From Pseudooceanicola antarcticus (GTDB lineage: Bacteria > Pseudomonadota > Alphaproteobacteria > Rhodobacterales > Rhodobacteraceae): DNA of 64,000 bases. Below are positions 36,116-46,201 of this stretch, piece after piece. The first letter of the stretch is position 1, and the number at the start of each line of letters is the position of its first letter. The stretch covers positions 186,001 through 250,000 of the forward strand of contig NZ_OBEA01000005.1 in the NCBI RefSeq assembly GCF_900215355.1, in the 5' to 3' direction. The translations under genes and the position numbers were made by a program. Under the pieces are notes generated by a model that worked only from the letters and a program-made list of their open reading frames with translations, was not told where the DNA came from and searched no databases.

Positions 36116-36724
36116 TTAGAGCCCCTGCCCCGGCTTCACGTCCTTCAGCTCCATCGCCTTGGCCGGGTCGCGCCACATCTGGTGCAGCACGTTCTGGCGC
36201 TTGATGTCCTGGCGGTGGCGCAGGGTCAGCACGATGGCCCCGATCATCGCCACCAGCAGGACAAGGCCTGCCAGCTGGAAGACCAGGAAGTATTGTTCAT
36301 AGATCAGCTGGCCCAGGGCGGCGGTGTTCTGCACATCCGCGGGGGCCACGGCCAGGCGCGCCGCCTCGGCGGTGTCGGCTTCGGTCCAGGAGCCATAGGC
36401 CAGGGCGAACTGCATCAGCAGCACGATGCCGATCAGCAGCGCCAGCGGCATGTAGCGCGCCATCTCGGCCTTCAGCGAGGCGAAGTCGACGTCCAGCATC
36501 ATCACCACGAAGAGGAAGAGCACCGCCACGGCGCCGACGTAGACGATGATCAGCAGCATGGCCACGAACTCCGCCCCCAGCAGGACGAAGAGCCCCGCCG
36601 CCGAGAGGAAGGCCAGGATCAGCCAGAGCACCGAATGCACCGGGTTGCGGCTGACGACGGTGAAGAGACCGCCTGCCAGCAGGCAGAGGGCGAAGAGATA
36701 GAAAGAGAAGGCGGCGACAGTCAT
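36116..36724 (-). CDS. nuoJ: NADH-quinone oxidoreductase subunit J
   Basis: Membrane subunit of complex I, 202 aa, five hydrophobic helices. [54 protein letters not shown] (read in part) includes the pi-bulge helix with [17 protein letters not shown]. The C-terminus is polar. The start overlaps the end of the carboxymuconolactone-decarboxylase-like gene by 4 bases. Confidence 0.96.
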   Translation of the reverse strand: MTVAAFSFYLFALCLLAGGLFTVVSRNPVHSVLWLILAFLSAAGLFVLLGAEFVAMLLIIVYVGAVAVLFLFVVMMLDVDFASLKAEMARYMPLALLIGIVLLMQFALAYGSWTEADTAEAARLAVAPADVQNTAALGQLIYEQYFLVFQLAGLVLLVAMIGAIVLTLRHRQDIKRQNVLHQMWRDPAKAMELKDVKPGQGL

Positions 36725-37128
36725 GTCTCATCATCCTCGTGTTCGTCCATGACCTCTTTGGCCAGTTGGGCGGCCTTGGTCATGGCGGGTATGCCGGCGA
36801 ACATCGACATCTGAGCGATGGCCTCGGCGATTTCCTGTTTCGTCGCGCCCGCTTCCAGAAGATGGCGGACGGTGATGCGCAGCTGGCTTTCGGCCTGTGC
36901 GCCCTGCATGGTCAGACCCGCGAGGGTCAGGAAGAGGCGGGTCTTGCTGTCCAGCCCCTCCTTGTTGAAGGCCTTGCCGAAGGCCACTTCCATCCACTCT
37001 TTCGGCATCGTCGGCCAGAGCTGCTCGAACCCTTTGGGGGTAAAGCTCTCCAGCGCCGGGTTCATGGACTTGGCCATCTCCTGGGCATGCCGGATGAACA
37101 TCTCGAACGGGTTTTGGGGGTCAGACAT
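36721..37128 (-). CDS. Carboxymuconolactone decarboxylase-like protein
   Basis: A 135-aa soluble, helical protein in the nuo operon. [49 protein letters not shown] (read in part) is the CMD/AhpD fold signature. The AhpD CxxC redox pair is absent, so peroxidase activity is unlikely. Its role in complex I biology is unknown, but overlap with nuoJ shows co-translation. ATG 37128 ([11 protein letters not shown]) is preferred over an in-frame ATG at 37161 because a GGGGGG stretch precedes it. Confidence 0.82.
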   Translation of the reverse strand: MSDPQNPFEMFIRHAQEMAKSMNPALESFTPKGFEQLWPTMPKEWMEVAFGKAFNKEGLDSKTRLFLTLAGLTMQGAQAESQLRITVRHLLEAGATKQEIAEAIAQMSMFAGIPAMTKAAQLAKEVMDEHEDDET

Positions 37129-37167
37129 CGTCGGCCCCCCTGCCCTTCGTATGTTCAGCAAAGCGGA

Positions 37168-37662
37168 TCATCGGTAGGGTGCATCCAGTTCCAGGTTGCG
37201 GGCGATCTCGGCTTCCCAGCGGGCGCCGTTATCCAGAAGCTTCTCCTTGTCGTAGAAGAGCTCTTCCCGCGTCTCGGTGGCGAACTCGAAGTTCGGGCCC
37301 TCGACGATGGCATCCACCGGGCAGGCTTCCTGGCAGAAACCGCAGTAGATGCACTTCGTCATGTCGATGTCGTAGCGCGTGGTCCGGCGCGAGCCGTCCT
37401 CGCGCGGTTCCGCGTCGATGGTGATGGCCTGAGCCGGGCAGATCGCCTCGCAGAGCTTGCAGGCAATGCAGCGCTCTTCCCCGTTGGGGTAGCGACGCAG
37501 CGCGTGCTCACCGCGGAAACGGGGCGACAGCGGCCCCTTTTCATGCGGGTAGTTCAGCGTGGCCTTGGGCTTCAGCAGGTATTTGAACCCCATCCTGAAG
37601 CCCTTCAGGATGTCCATCAGCAGGAAGTACTTGGCGGCGCGGGTGTAGTCGACGCTTGCCAT
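37168..37662 (-). CDS. nuoI: NADH-quinone oxidoreductase subunit I
   Basis: Carries clusters N6a and N6b of the complex I peripheral arm. The 164-aa protein has two [4Fe-4S] motifs, [12 protein letters not shown] and [12 protein letters not shown], separated by about 27 residues. The N-terminal [20 protein letters not shown] is mitochondrial TYKY-like. ATG 37662 follows GGAGGC at good spacing; ATG 37674 is the longer alternative. Confidence 0.97.
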   Translation of the reverse strand: MASVDYTRAAKYFLLMDILKGFRMGFKYLLKPKATLNYPHEKGPLSPRFRGEHALRRYPNGEERCIACKLCEAICPAQAITIDAEPREDGSRRTTRYDIDMTKCIYCGFCQEACPVDAIVEGPNFEFATETREELFYDKEKLLDNGARWEAEIARNLELDAPYR

Positions 37663-37663
37663 A

Positions 37664-38704
37664 TCAGCCTCCAATCATCCAGCGGGCGTAGGCGCCGCCG
37701 AAAAGCTCGAATTTCGCAAGGAATGCCACCAGCACGACCCAGAAGAGCGACAGCGGCAGGAAGACCTTCCAGCCGATACGCATCAGCTGGTCGTAGCGGT
37801 AGCGCGGCACCACGGACTTGGTCATGGCGAAGACGAAGAACACCAGGACACACTTGCCGAAGAACCACAGGAAGCCGTCGGGCAGGCCGGGGATGGGCGA
37901 CAGCCAGCCGCCGAAGAACAACGTCGTGGTCAGGGCGCACATCAGCACGATGGCCACGTATTCACCGATCATGAACAGCAGGAACGGGGTCGAGCTGTAT
38001 TCCACCTGGTAGCCGGCAACCAGTTCCGATTCCGCTTCGGGAAGGTCGAAGGGCGGGCGGTTGGTCTCGGCGTGGGCCGAGATCAGGAAGAGGAAGAGCA
38101 TCGGGAAGTGCGGCAGCCAGTACCAGCTGAAGATGCCGTAGCCGGTATCCTGCGCCGCGACGATATCGCCGAAGTTCATCGAGCCGGTCGAAATCACGAT
38201 GCCGATGATGATCAGGCCCAGCGACACCTCGTAGGAGATCATCTGCGCCGCAGACCGGAGCGAGCCCAGGAAGGGATACTTCGAGTTCGACGCCCAGCCC
38301 CCCATGATCACGCCGTAGACCTCAAGCGAGGAGACCGCGAAGACGTAGAGGATGGCGACGTTGATGTCCGAGAGGACCCAGCCGTCGTTGAAGGGGATCA
38401 CCGCCCAGGCGATCATCGCCAGCACGAAGCTGAGGATCGGCGCCAGGAAGAAGACGAACTTGTCGGCGCCCGCGGGCACCACCACTTCCTTGGTGATGTA
38501 TTTCGCGAAGTCCGCGAAACTCTGCAGCAGGCCGAAGACGCCCACCACGTTGGGGCCGCGACGCAGCTGCACGGCGGCCCAGATCTTGCGGTCTGCGTAA
38601 AGCAGGAAGGCGAGGCACACCAGAAGGGGCACCACGATCAGAAGGACCTGGCCGATTATCAGCAGCAGGACGCCTAGCGGGTTGGAGGTGAAAAACTCAG
38701 CCAT
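37664..38704 (-). CDS. nuoH: NADH-quinone oxidoreductase subunit H
   Basis: Membrane subunit that forms much of the quinone-binding chamber of complex I, 346 aa with about eight helices. [39 protein letters not shown] and [23 protein letters not shown] (read in part) are diagnostic. The stop is one base before the nuoI start. A lipoprotein gene lies 6 bases upstream. Confidence 0.97.
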   Translation of the reverse strand: MAEFFTSNPLGVLLLIIGQVLLIVVPLLVCLAFLLYADRKIWAAVQLRRGPNVVGVFGLLQSFADFAKYITKEVVVPAGADKFVFFLAPILSFVLAMIAWAVIPFNDGWVLSDINVAILYVFAVSSLEVYGVIMGGWASNSKYPFLGSLRSAAQMISYEVSLGLIIIGIVISTGSMNFGDIVAAQDTGYGIFSWYWLPHFPMLFLFLISAHAETNRPPFDLPEAESELVAGYQVEYSSTPFLLFMIGEYVAIVLMCALTTTLFFGGWLSPIPGLPDGFLWFFGKCVLVFFVFAMTKSVVPRYRYDQLMRIGWKVFLPLSLFWVVLVAFLAKFELFGGAYARWMIGG

Positions 38705-38710
38705 ATGTCC

Positions 38711-39145
38711 TCACACCGTGGGTATTCCGTTTTCGGCGCAATGCGCCGTGACGACTTCTGCGTCAATCGTCCGCTTGCCGTCCGGCAGGGCCGGCGAGAC
38801 GGTATAAACCGCATCTGCCTCCCAGAGACCAGAGACCTGGGCGACATTTGTCCGCAGATGTCTTGCAAATCCGTAGCCGCGGATCAGCGCATATTGCGCC
38901 GCCGCACATTCCGCGTAGTCCGAGAGATCCTCGGGCCCGCGCGCGCCCCGCATGGAGACATGGAAATTCACCAGGTCACCATCCAGAAGACGCGTTTCGA
39001 TCCCCTCATAGACCCGCCCGGCCGGGGCCAGCGCGGCACGGGTGGCGGGCTGCGCTGCGCAGTCCGTTCCCGTACCGGCGCAGGGGGTCCCGCAGCCGAG
39101 CAGCAGCGCCGAGGCGCCGGAGCCTATGATCAGGGCTAGCTTCAT
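38711..39145 (-). CDS. Putative lipoprotein in the nuo operon
   Basis: A 144-aa protein with an N-terminal signal and lipobox-like ALLLGC, so probably a lipid-anchored periplasmic protein. Conserved-looking parts are [44 protein letters not shown] (read in part) and [18 protein letters not shown]. Cysteines at 18, 23, 29, 84 and near the C-terminus could form disulfides. The ATG overlaps the nuoG stop (ATGA). It is one of the extra reading frames typical of Rhodobacterales nuo operons; function unknown. Confidence 0.75.
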   Translation of the reverse strand: MKLALIIGSGASALLLGCGTPCAGTGTDCAAQPATRAALAPAGRVYEGIETRLLDGDLVNFHVSMRGARGPEDLSDYAECAAAQYALIRGYGFARHLRTNVAQVSGLWEADAVYTVSPALPDGKRTIDAEVVTAHCAENGIPTV

Positions 39146-41127
39146 TCGGCCGCCATCGGCGCGGAAGCGCGCTCTGCGGCCAGTTTCGACAGTTCCGCCA
39201 TGACCTCGGACGCACGTGCGATCGGGTTGGTCAGGTAGAAGTCGTTGATCGGCAGGCGGAAGCTGGCCTCACCCAGGCTCGCTGCGGGCAGCGGGGTCCA
39301 GGTGTTTTCCGGCACCTCGTCGATCTGGGCCAGGTGCGGCACATCGGCGATCAGCGCCTGGCGCAGCTGCGCGAGGCTGTCGAAGGGCAGCGTGGCACCC
39401 AGCTCGGCCGAGAGGGCGCGCAGGATGGCCCAGTTCTCTTTCGCCTCGCCGGGGGCGAAACCGGCGCGCAGCGCCAGCTGCGGACGGCCCTCGGTGTTGA
39501 CGAAGAGACCGTTCTCTTCCGTGTAGGCAGCGCCCGGCAGGATCACGTCGGCGCGCATCGCGCCACGGTCGCCATGGCTGCCCTGGTAGATCACGAAGGG
39601 ACCATCGCCGATCTCGACCTCGTCAGCGCCGAGGTTGAAGATCACGTCCGCATCGTCCAGCGCATCGAGGCCACGCTCGGTCACCGCGCCCACGTCCAGC
39701 GCGCCGACGCGCGAGGCGGCGGTGTGCAGGACCAGCATGCGACCGGAAAGGGACTGAGCGGCGGCCAGGACGGCAGCGCCGTCGGCCTCGTTCACGGCGC
39801 CCTGGCCAACGATCACGATGGCGTCCTCGCCGACCTTCAGATCGGCCAGCGCCGCGCGGCCGGTGCCGGCATGGGTGTGCTCATAGGTCAGATCGGCGGC
39901 AGCGCCGACCAGGGTGACATTGGCACCCTGCAGCCAGGCCTTGCGGATACGGGCATTCAGCACCGGCGCCTCGACGGCGGGGTTGGTGCCGATCAGCACG
40001 ATCTCTTTCGCCGCGTCGATATCCTCGATCGCCACGTTGCCCACGTAGGCCGAGCGGTTGTCGGCGGGCAGCTTGGCACGGTCGGTACGGCATTCGACGA
40101 CACCGCCCTGCCCTTCGACCAGCGCCTTCAGCGCATAGACGGCCTCGACCGGGGCCAGATCACCGACCAGGGCGGCCAGGTTCTTGGCCCCCTTCATCGC
40201 GGCGACGGTGGCCGACAGGGCCTCGGGCCAGGTGGCGGGCTTCAGCTTGCCATCCACGCGGATATAGGGGCGGTCCAGACGCTGACGGCGCAGACCATCC
40301 CAGATGAAGCGCGTCTTGTCCGAGATCCATTCCTCGTTCACGCCGTCATGGTTGCGCGGCAGCACGCGCATGACTTCGCGGCCCTTGGTGTCGACCCGGA
40401 TGCTGGAGCCGAGCGCGTCCATCACGTCGATGGTCTCGGTCTTGGTCAGCTCCCAGGGGCGGGCGGTGAAGCTGTAGGGCTTCGAGACCAGGGCCCCGAC
40501 CGGGCAGAGGTCGATGATGTTGCCCTGCAGGTTCGAGTTCAGCGTCTCGTTGAGATAGCTGGTGATCTCGGCATCCTCGCCGCGACCCGTCTGGCCCATC
40601 TGGGTGATGCCCGCCACCTCGGTGGTGAAGCGGACGCAACGGGTGCAGGAGATGCAGCGCGTCATGTGGGTCTCGACCAGCGGACCCAGGTCCAAGTCCT
40701 GGGTGGCCCGCTTGGGCTCGCGGTAGCGCGAGAAGTCGACACCATAGGCCATGGCCTGGTCCTGCAGGTCGCATTCGCCGCCCTGGTCGCAGATCGGGCA
40801 ATCCAGCGGGTGGTTGATGAGCAGGAACTCCATCACCCCCTCGCGGGCCTTCTTGACCATGGGCGACTTGGTCTTGATCACCGGCGGCGCGCCTTCCGGC
40901 CCCGGACGCAGGTCCTTGACCTGCATCGCGCAGGAGGCGGCGGGCTTGGGCGGGCCGCCCACGACTTCCACCAGGCACATGCGGCAGTTGCCCGCGATGG
41001 ACAGACGCTCGTGGTAGCAGAAACGCGGCACCTCGATGCCCGCCTGCTCGCAGGCCTGGATCAGGGTCAGGGCCGGCTCGACCTCGATCTCCTGGTCGTC
41101 GATGATGATCTTGCGAAGGTCAGACAT
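39142..41127 (-). CDS. nuoG: NADH-quinone oxidoreductase subunit G
   Basis: Largest peripheral-arm subunit, 661 aa. The ferredoxin-like [2Fe-2S] site uses [21 protein letters not shown] (read in part) and CRMCLVEV. The His-Cys3 cluster is in [18 protein letters not shown]. The next [4Fe-4S] site is [11 protein letters not shown] degenerate molybdopterin-oxidoreductase domain follows. The length is like mitochondrial NDUFS1 and shorter than E. coli NuoG (908 aa). Confidence 0.97.
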   Translation of the reverse strand: MSDLRKIIIDDQEIEVEPALTLIQACEQAGIEVPRFCYHERLSIAGNCRMCLVEVVGGPPKPAASCAMQVKDLRPGPEGAPPVIKTKSPMVKKAREGVMEFLLINHPLDCPICDQGGECDLQDQAMAYGVDFSRYREPKRATQDLDLGPLVETHMTRCISCTRCVRFTTEVAGITQMGQTGRGEDAEITSYLNETLNSNLQGNIIDLCPVGALVSKPYSFTARPWELTKTETIDVMDALGSSIRVDTKGREVMRVLPRNHDGVNEEWISDKTRFIWDGLRRQRLDRPYIRVDGKLKPATWPEALSATVAAMKGAKNLAALVGDLAPVEAVYALKALVEGQGGVVECRTDRAKLPADNRSAYVGNVAIEDIDAAKEIVLIGTNPAVEAPVLNARIRKAWLQGANVTLVGAAADLTYEHTHAGTGRAALADLKVGEDAIVIVGQGAVNEADGAAVLAAAQSLSGRMLVLHTAASRVGALDVGAVTERGLDALDDADVIFNLGADEVEIGDGPFVIYQGSHGDRGAMRADVILPGAAYTEENGLFVNTEGRPQLALRAGFAPGEAKENWAILRALSAELGATLPFDSLAQLRQALIADVPHLAQIDEVPENTWTPLPAASLGEASFRLPINDFYLTNPIARASEVMAELSKLAAERASAPMAAE

Positions 41128-41133
41128 GGGTGC

Positions 41134-41562
41134 TCACTTTTCTTTCAAGAGGGCGCCGATCGGGCTGTTCCGGGCGATCTCGGTGCGGCCGAGAGTACAC
41201 AGATCCGCCGTCTTCTCGGGGTCCAGTCCTTTGGATTTCACGTAGGTTTCGCCAAGCGCGCGCATCCGCTCCTTTTCATCGGCGGAGTTCACGTAGGCGT
41301 CGATCTCTTCCTTGCTGTAGCCAAGGTCGCGGGCGCGGCCATTGAGCTTGTTCAGCAGCAGGAGACCTTTCAGGTTGCGGGGCGCGATGGAGGCGCATTG
41401 GTCACTGATCTCGATGGCCAGCGCGACCGAGAGCATCGGCCCGTCGATCTCTTCCACCTGGCTCAGCGGCGGGCGGGGATTGGTGCTGGCCAGGGAGGCC
41501 GTGGCAAGGGTCAGGGCCGAGGCGAGGGCCAGGGCGGCGAAACGAAGGGTGGAGAGACGCAT
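41134..41562 (-). CDS. DUF5333-type secreted protein in the nuo operon
   Basis: A 142-aa protein with a signal peptide (MRLSTLRFAALALASALTL...ASLAS). The rest, PPLSQVEEIDGPMLSVALAI, CASIAPRNLKGLLLLNKLNG and AYVNSADEKERMRALGETYV, matches what I remember of DUF5333. A single Cys pair (ISDQCASI; TADLCTLG) may form a disulfide. Start ATG 41562 is preceded by AAAGGA. It sits 6 bases before nuoG. Confidence 0.72.
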   Translation of the reverse strand: MRLSTLRFAALALASALTLATASLASTNPRPPLSQVEEIDGPMLSVALAIEISDQCASIAPRNLKGLLLLNKLNGRARDLGYSKEEIDAYVNSADEKERMRALGETYVKSKGLDPEKTADLCTLGRTEIARNSPIGALLKEK

Positions 41563-41614
41563 GGCATGTCCTTTCTGCGCGGGTGTATCCCCTCGCAGAG
41601 CCACGCCAGAGCGC

Positions 41615-41631
41615 TTGCTATTCAATAGCAA
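41615..41631. promoter_or_regulatory. 17-bp perfect palindrome inside the nuo block
   Basis: TTGCTATTCAATAGCAA lies in the 104-base gap upstream of the DUF5333 gene. Its 8-bp arms and AT-richness contrast with the surrounding GC-rich DNA. It looks like an operator for a dimeric regulator, possibly marking an internal promoter for DUF5333-nuoG onward. Confidence 0.4.
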
Positions 41632-41666
41632 CGCCGCGCCACCGCGCCGGATGAGTGCCAGGCCGC

Positions 41667-42167
41667 TCATGCCGCCGCCCCGCCGCAGGCGTGTTTCTGC
41701 CAAAGCCCCTGCTCGCGCAGCCAGGCCCAGCCGAAGGCGTGATCCGAGGCGCCGTTCTCGCGCAGGTGCTCCAGCCGCTCCATCGCCTCGTCCAGGGTGG
41801 GCTGATGCCCCTCGGGCACCCACCACATGACGAAATGCATCTCGCCCAGGACCTCGAACCACTCGGCGCGGCGTTCGTAGAACTGCCGGTGCACGGTGTT
41901 CCAGACGAAGTGCTCGAGGCTGGGCAGGTCTTCCCAGACGGTGAGATTGGCGACGAAGCGGGGATCGTCCCCGATGGCGTTCTCGGTATTGCCGGTGCCG
42001 GGCTCGCCCGAGCCCTCCATCATCCAGACGAAGCCGGGCATGCGCTTGCCCAGACCGTTCACACGGTCGAGCGCGCCCATGAACTCGGCCACGCGCGGGT
42101 CATCCGTCTCGGCGACGAGACGGCCCACGTTGAGCTCCGCCAGGTGATATCCGGGCCGGTTCACCAT
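41667..42167 (-). CDS. DUF3291-family protein
   Basis: A 166-aa soluble protein. YHLAELNVGRLVAETDDPRVAEFMGALDRVNGL (read in part) and PGFVWMMEGSGEP are the DUF3291 signature. LTVWEDLPSLEHFVWNTVHRQFYERR and MHFVMWWVPEGHQPTLDEAM (read in part) resemble the heme-binding ABM/Dabb ferredoxin-like fold. Function unknown. ATG 42167 lies 7 bases inside the preceding lipoprotein gene. Confidence 0.82.
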   Translation of the reverse strand: MVNRPGYHLAELNVGRLVAETDDPRVAEFMGALDRVNGLGKRMPGFVWMMEGSGEPGTGNTENAIGDDPRFVANLTVWEDLPSLEHFVWNTVHRQFYERRAEWFEVLGEMHFVMWWVPEGHQPTLDEAMERLEHLRENGASDHAFGWAWLREQGLWQKHACGGAAA

Positions 42168-42535
42168 CCGCGGCACACCCCGCTGAGGATCAGGTCGGAG
42201 CCCTGGAACTGCAGGGCTTCGTCGGGCGCATCGGGGCCGTTGATCCAGTCGATGCGCGACGAGCCGAAGTACTCGATGCAATGGTTGACGGCTTCATAGC
42301 GGCCCGCGTCACGGGCCCCCGCAAGGCTCTTGCCCGCATCCTTCACCGCGACGGTGAAATTGGCCGGGGCGTCCTTTTCGGCGGCCAGTCTCATGCGGAA
42401 GAGCTGGCCGTCGAAGACCGGGCGCTTGTTCTTGCTCAGCGCCTGGCTGCGGCTGCAGGCCGACAGCGCCAGGGCCGCGCAAAGCGCCAGGCCAAGAAGG
42501 CGAAGGGGGGTATGACGCGCGTCGGTCATGATCAT
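42161..42535 (-). CDS. Putative lipoprotein following nuoF
   Basis: A 124-aa protein whose signal ends in a clear lipobox (CAALALSAC). The mature part reads [52 protein letters not shown] (read in part) and [10 protein letters not shown]. Two later Cys may pair. The ATG overlaps the nuoF stop (ATGA); a second in-frame ATG follows at 42529. Function unknown; conserved position suggests a periplasmic-face or outer-membrane role linked to operon expression rather than to catalysis. Confidence 0.75.
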   Translation of the reverse strand: MIMTDARHTPLRLLGLALCAALALSACSRSQALSKNKRPVFDGQLFRMRLAAEKDAPANFTVAVKDAGKSLAGARDAGRYEAVNHCIEYFGSSRIDWINGPDAPDEALQFQGSDLILSGVCRGW

Positions 42536-43833
42536 TCCGCCGCCGTCAGGATGGTGGCCGAGCGGCCGGTCTTCTGGCGCTTGATGCGGTCCTCGATCTC
42601 GTCACGGAAGTGACGGATCAGGCCCTGGATCGGCCAGGCGGCCGCATCGCCCAGAGCGCAGATGGTGTGGCCTTCGACCTGCTTGGTCACGTCCAGCAGC
42701 ATGTCGATTTCCTCGACCTCGGCCTGACCTGTGACGAGACGGTCCATGACGCGCATCATCCAGCCCGTGCCTTCGCGGCAGGGCGTGCACTGGCCGCAGC
42801 TCTCGTGCTTGAAGAACTTCGACAGGCGCCAGACGGCTTTCACGATGTCGACGGAGTTATCCATGACGATCATGCAGCCGGTGCCGAAGGAGCTCTGGTT
42901 CTGGCGCATCCAGTCGAAGTCGAAGATCGCGTCTTCCAGCTTCTCCTTGGGCAGCACCGGGCAGGAGGCACCGCCGGGGATGATGGCCTTCAGGTTGTCC
43001 CAGCCGCCGCGGATGCCGCCGCCGTGATGCTCGATGATCTCGCGCACCGACAGGGACATCTGCTCTTCAAAGACGCAGGGGTTGTTCACGTGGCCGGTCA
43101 GCGCCATCAGCTTGGTGCCGGCGTTGTTCGGACGCCCGAAAGAGCTGAACCACTCGGGGCCGCGGCGCAGGATGGTCGGCACGACGGCGATGGATTCGAC
43201 GTTGTTCACCGTGGTCGGGCAGCCATAGAGACCGGCACCGGCGGGGAACGGAGGCTTCATCCGGGGCATGCCCTTCTTGCCTTCCAGGCTTTCGATCAGC
43301 GCCGTTTCCTCGCCGCAGATATAGGCCCCTGCCCCGTGGTGCAGGAAGACGTCGAAGGAATAGCCGGACTTGCAGGCGTCCTTGCCGATGAGACCCGCGT
43401 CATAGGCCTCGTCGATGGCGGCCTGCAGGGCCTCCTTCTCGCGGATGTATTCGCCGCGGATGTAGATGTAGGCCGCAACCGCGTTCATGGCGAAACCGGC
43501 GATCAGGGCACCTTCGATCAGCGTATGCGGATCGTGGCGCATGATCTCGCGGTCCTTGCAGGTCGCGGGTTCGGATTCGTCGGCGTTGATCACCAGGTAG
43601 GACGGGCGACCGTCGCTTTCCTTCGGCATGAAGGACCACTTGAGGCCGGTCGGGAAACCCGCACCGCCACGGCCGCGAAGGCCTGAGTCCTTCACCTGGT
43701 TGATGATCCAGTCGCGCCCGTTGGCAAGGATGCCTGCGGTGCCATCCCAATGGCCACGAGCCTGCGCGCCTTTCAGCGTGCGGTCGTTCATGCCGTAGAG
43801 ATTGGTAAAGATGCGGTCCTGATCCTTGAGCAT
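42532..43833 (-). CDS. nuoF: NADH-quinone oxidoreductase subunit F
   Basis: NADH- and FMN-binding subunit, 433 aa. The Gly-rich NADH/FMN sites are [17 protein letters not shown] and [19 protein letters not shown]. The N3 [4Fe-4S] cluster is ligated by [12 protein letters not shown] plus the Cys in HTICALGD. Start ATG 43833 is 3 bases after the DUF5337 gene. Confidence 0.98.
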   Translation of the reverse strand: MLKDQDRIFTNLYGMNDRTLKGAQARGHWDGTAGILANGRDWIINQVKDSGLRGRGGAGFPTGLKWSFMPKESDGRPSYLVINADESEPATCKDREIMRHDPHTLIEGALIAGFAMNAVAAYIYIRGEYIREKEALQAAIDEAYDAGLIGKDACKSGYSFDVFLHHGAGAYICGEETALIESLEGKKGMPRMKPPFPAGAGLYGCPTTVNNVESIAVVPTILRRGPEWFSSFGRPNNAGTKLMALTGHVNNPCVFEEQMSLSVREIIEHHGGGIRGGWDNLKAIIPGGASCPVLPKEKLEDAIFDFDWMRQNQSSFGTGCMIVMDNSVDIVKAVWRLSKFFKHESCGQCTPCREGTGWMMRVMDRLVTGQAEVEEIDMLLDVTKQVEGHTICALGDAAAWPIQGLIRHFRDEIEDRIKRQKTGRSATILTAAE

Positions 43834-43836
43834 GTC

Positions 43837-44067
43837 TTACCCTTTGTCATTCCGGCGCGCGCGCCAGATCTGCGCCACCACCACCAGCGCCCAGACGAAG
43901 GCGGCAATGGCGGCAAAATCGAAGAGGAAAACAAAACGCTCCGGCAGGCCAAGCTGGCCGCCGACGAACTGCAGACCCATCCAGAGCAGCATGGTCACGG
44001 CGATCACGATCGCCACCATGCGCCCCTTGCGGGCCAGTTCCAGTTCCTTGGCTCTGTCTTCCACCAT
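43837..44067 (-). CDS. DUF5337-type small membrane protein
   Basis: A 76-aa protein with two hydrophobic helices (MVAIVIAVTMLLWMGLQFVG; FDFAAIAAFVWALVVVAQIW) and a basic end, WRARRNDKG. It matches my memory of DUF5337 proteins located before nuoF in Rhodobacterales. ATG 44067 is chosen because GAGGAATGGAG provides a ribosome site; ATG 44073 would sit on that site. Function unknown. Confidence 0.75.
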   Translation of the reverse strand: MVEDRAKELELARKGRMVAIVIAVTMLLWMGLQFVGGQLGLPERFVFLFDFAAIAAFVWALVVVAQIWRARRNDKG

Positions 44068-44076
44068 CTCCATTCC

Positions 44077-44661
44077 TCAATCCGCCGCTTCGGTTGCGGC
44101 GGTCAGGGCCTGCGCCTGGGCGATCCAGCCATCCCGGCCGATGCGCCCGCGGGCCCCTTTCACGTTCTCTTCGACCCAGGCCACATCGGCCTCGGTCCAG
44201 CTGGCGATCTGGGCAAAGCTCAGCACGCCTGCGTCATTCAGCGCCTGCGCCAGCTTGGGGCCGACGCCCTTCAGCTGCTGCAGGTCATCCTTCGTCACCG
44301 TCTCGGTCGCGGGGGCCTCGACCACCGGGGGTTCGACCTCGGCCAGCTCGGGCTTCGCAACCGACGCCGCCTTCGGGGCGACCTCGGGCGCCGGGATGGC
44401 GCCGGGCTGCATCTCGCCCGCGGGCGCGGCCACGGCCTCACGCGCTTCGGCGACGGAGGCCTGCACCGGCCCCTGCCCCGCCGAAGAGGCGCAGAGGAAA
44501 CGGTTGAACCCCGTCAGCACCGCCGCGGCGGCAATCAGCGCCAGCAGCAGGGCCGGAAGCAGACCGAGGGGCTGGGAAAGAGACAGGAGCAGCACAAGCG
44601 CCAGGGCGGCGCCAAGCGCCATCCCCACCGTCCTGCACATGTCCTTGCTCATCCCGGTCAT
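44077..44661 (-). CDS. Membrane-anchored protein with a helix-hairpin-helix-like domain shared with NuoE
   Basis: A 194-aa protein: two N-terminal hydrophobic segments (ALGAALALVLLLSLSQPLGL, LLPALLLALIAAAAVLTGF, overlapping), a Pro/Ala/Glu-rich linker, then a 62-residue domain with LKGVGPKLAQALNDAGV and FAQIASWTEADVAWVEENVK, then GRIGRDGWIAQAQAL. GVGPKLA is a helix-hairpin-helix motif. The same domain ends the adjacent NuoE and, from memory, also alphaproteobacterial ribosomal protein L21. Possibly an assembly or anchoring factor. Confidence 0.72.
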   Translation of the reverse strand: MTGMSKDMCRTVGMALGAALALVLLLSLSQPLGLLPALLLALIAAAAVLTGFNRFLCASSAGQGPVQASVAEAREAVAAPAGEMQPGAIPAPEVAPKAASVAKPELAEVEPPVVEAPATETVTKDDLQQLKGVGPKLAQALNDAGVLSFAQIASWTEADVAWVEENVKGARGRIGRDGWIAQAQALTAATEAAD

Positions 44662-44673
44662 GCCCCTGGTCCC

Positions 44674-45801
44674 TTACTCGCCCTTGGCCAGCTTGCGCGC
44701 CTGGCCAACCCAGTCGTCGCGGCTGACACGGCCCTTGAAGCCGACCAGGTTCTGATCGGCCCAGGCCACCTGCGCGGCATCCCAGGCAGCAATCTGGTCG
44801 AAGTGGAAGATGCCGATCTCGTTCAGCACGCCTTCCAGCTTCGGACCGACGCCGGAGATCTTCTTCAGGTCATCTGCCTTGCCGTCACGGGCCGCATCCA
44901 GGGCCTCGGGCTTCGCACCCTCGCCGGCGGCCTCGACATCGGCGGCGGCCACGGCGGGCTCGGCGCTGGCGGGCTTGCCCTTGGCGGTCGCATTGGCTTC
45001 CTGCTTGGTCGCGCCGGCCTTCGAGACCGGCTTGTCGGCCGCGGGCTTGGGTTCTTTCTCGACCTTGGGCTTGCCGGCCGGGCCTTCGGGCTTCTGGTCA
45101 CGCCAGGGCGTCAGCAGCGGCACTTCGGTGCCGTCGATGCGCTTGATGCCGTCGCCCACCTCGACCGCGCGGGCCACGGAGGCGTTGTATTGGGTACGGC
45201 CGCTTTCCCATTCGGTCAGCGCCACCAGCCCGGCTTCGGGCTCGGAGGAGAAACGGCCGTTCTGCGGACCCGGCACCGGCACTTCGCCGGCGGCCAGCTT
45301 GTCCAGCAGCTCTGCCAGCTTCTCGGCGGTCAGGTCCTCGTAGTAATCCTTGCCGATCTGGGCCATGGGCGCATTGGCGCAGGCGCCAAGGCACTCGACC
45401 TCTTCCCACGAGAACTTGCCATCGGCGGAAAGCTCATGCGGCTTGGCGTTGATCTTGTCCTTGCAGACCGAGATCAGGTCCTCGGAGCCGCAGATCATGC
45501 AGGTGGTGGTGCCGCAGATCTGGATATGGGCCACCGAGCCCGTGGGCTGCAGCTGGAACATGAAGTAGAAGGTCGCCACTTCGAGGACACGGATATCGGC
45601 CATGTCCAGCATCTTGGCGACATATTCGATGGCGGGCTTGCTCAGCCAGCCTTCCTGTTCCTGGGCACGCCACAGGAGCGGGATCACCGCCGAGGCCTGG
45701 CGGCCCTCGGGGTACTTGGAAATCTGGCCTTCGGCCCACTTCAGGTTCGCCTCGGTGAAGGCGAAGCTTTCGGGCTGGTCTTGGTGCAGGCGTCTCAGCA
45801 T
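44674..45801 (-). CDS. nuoE: NADH-quinone oxidoreductase subunit E with C-terminal extension
   Basis: Thioredoxin-like [2Fe-2S] (N1a) subunit of complex I. The core (about 1-210) has [20 protein letters not shown], the cluster ligands CGTTTC and CLGACANAP, and [19 protein letters not shown]. Residues about 245-315 are a Lys/Ala/Glu/Pro-rich linker, and the last 62 residues form a domain with [20 protein letters not shown] and [18 protein letters not shown]. At 375 aa it is more than twice E. coli NuoE (166 aa). The extra domain matches the neighbouring protein. Confidence 0.96.
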   Translation of the reverse strand: MLRRLHQDQPESFAFTEANLKWAEGQISKYPEGRQASAVIPLLWRAQEQEGWLSKPAIEYVAKMLDMADIRVLEVATFYFMFQLQPTGSVAHIQICGTTTCMICGSEDLISVCKDKINAKPHELSADGKFSWEEVECLGACANAPMAQIGKDYYEDLTAEKLAELLDKLAAGEVPVPGPQNGRFSSEPEAGLVALTEWESGRTQYNASVARAVEVGDGIKRIDGTEVPLLTPWRDQKPEGPAGKPKVEKEPKPAADKPVSKAGATKQEANATAKGKPASAEPAVAAADVEAAGEGAKPEALDAARDGKADDLKKISGVGPKLEGVLNEIGIFHFDQIAAWDAAQVAWADQNLVGFKGRVSRDDWVGQARKLAKGE

Positions 45802-45904
45802 CGGCTCAGGTCCCGTCCTTTACTCTCTGTTCCGCGAGGTCGTCCCCGCTGCGGCCCCTCGGGCCATTCATCCGTGGCAGGGCGCATGCGTCCCGCCCGC
45901 CGCC

Positions 45905-46201
45905 TCAGGCGGCACATTCCCCCACCACGAGCTGCACCGCGCCGTCCGGCAGGGATACCGCATCGCCCGTGGCGATCTTGTATTGCGCCATCTCGATGGC
46001 CTGCTCGCGGGTCAGACCCGTCTGCAGCTCCACCGGCAGGTAATCGCGTTCGGTCCTCAGCACGCAGCCGACCGAGGCCACCGCGTCGTTGAAGCCCTCG
46101 GCCGCGCCGGCGGGCAGGTCTTCGGGCAGGCCCGCGGTGCAGGCGGCAAGCGCCAGGGCCGCGAGAGGTGCCGTCAGGCGAAGAAGCTGTGCGGTGACCA
46201 T
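45905..46201 (-). CDS. Small putative lipoprotein after nuoD
   Basis: A 98-aa protein with a lipobox at ALALAACT. The mature part, FNDAVASVGCVLRTERDYLP and VELQTGLTREQAIEMAQYKI, has two Cys that may pair with the C-terminal one in VVGEC. Its ATG (46201) overlaps the stop of the 52-codon frame (TGATG). Function unknown. A 103-base gap to nuoE contains no convincing gene. Confidence 0.7.
   Translation of the reverse strand: MVTAQLLRLTAPLAALALAACTAGLPEDLPAGAAEGFNDAVASVGCVLRTERDYLPVELQTGLTREQAIEMAQYKIATGDAVSLPDGAVQLVVGECAA

Noticed and set aside
45802-45904. 30-codon frame starting at about 45897 between the lipoprotein gene and nuoE
   Set aside because: It is hydrophilic, low-complexity and Arg/Gly/Pro-rich, overlaps nuoE out of frame and has no clear ribosome site. 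It is much weaker than the 52- and 36-codon frames.
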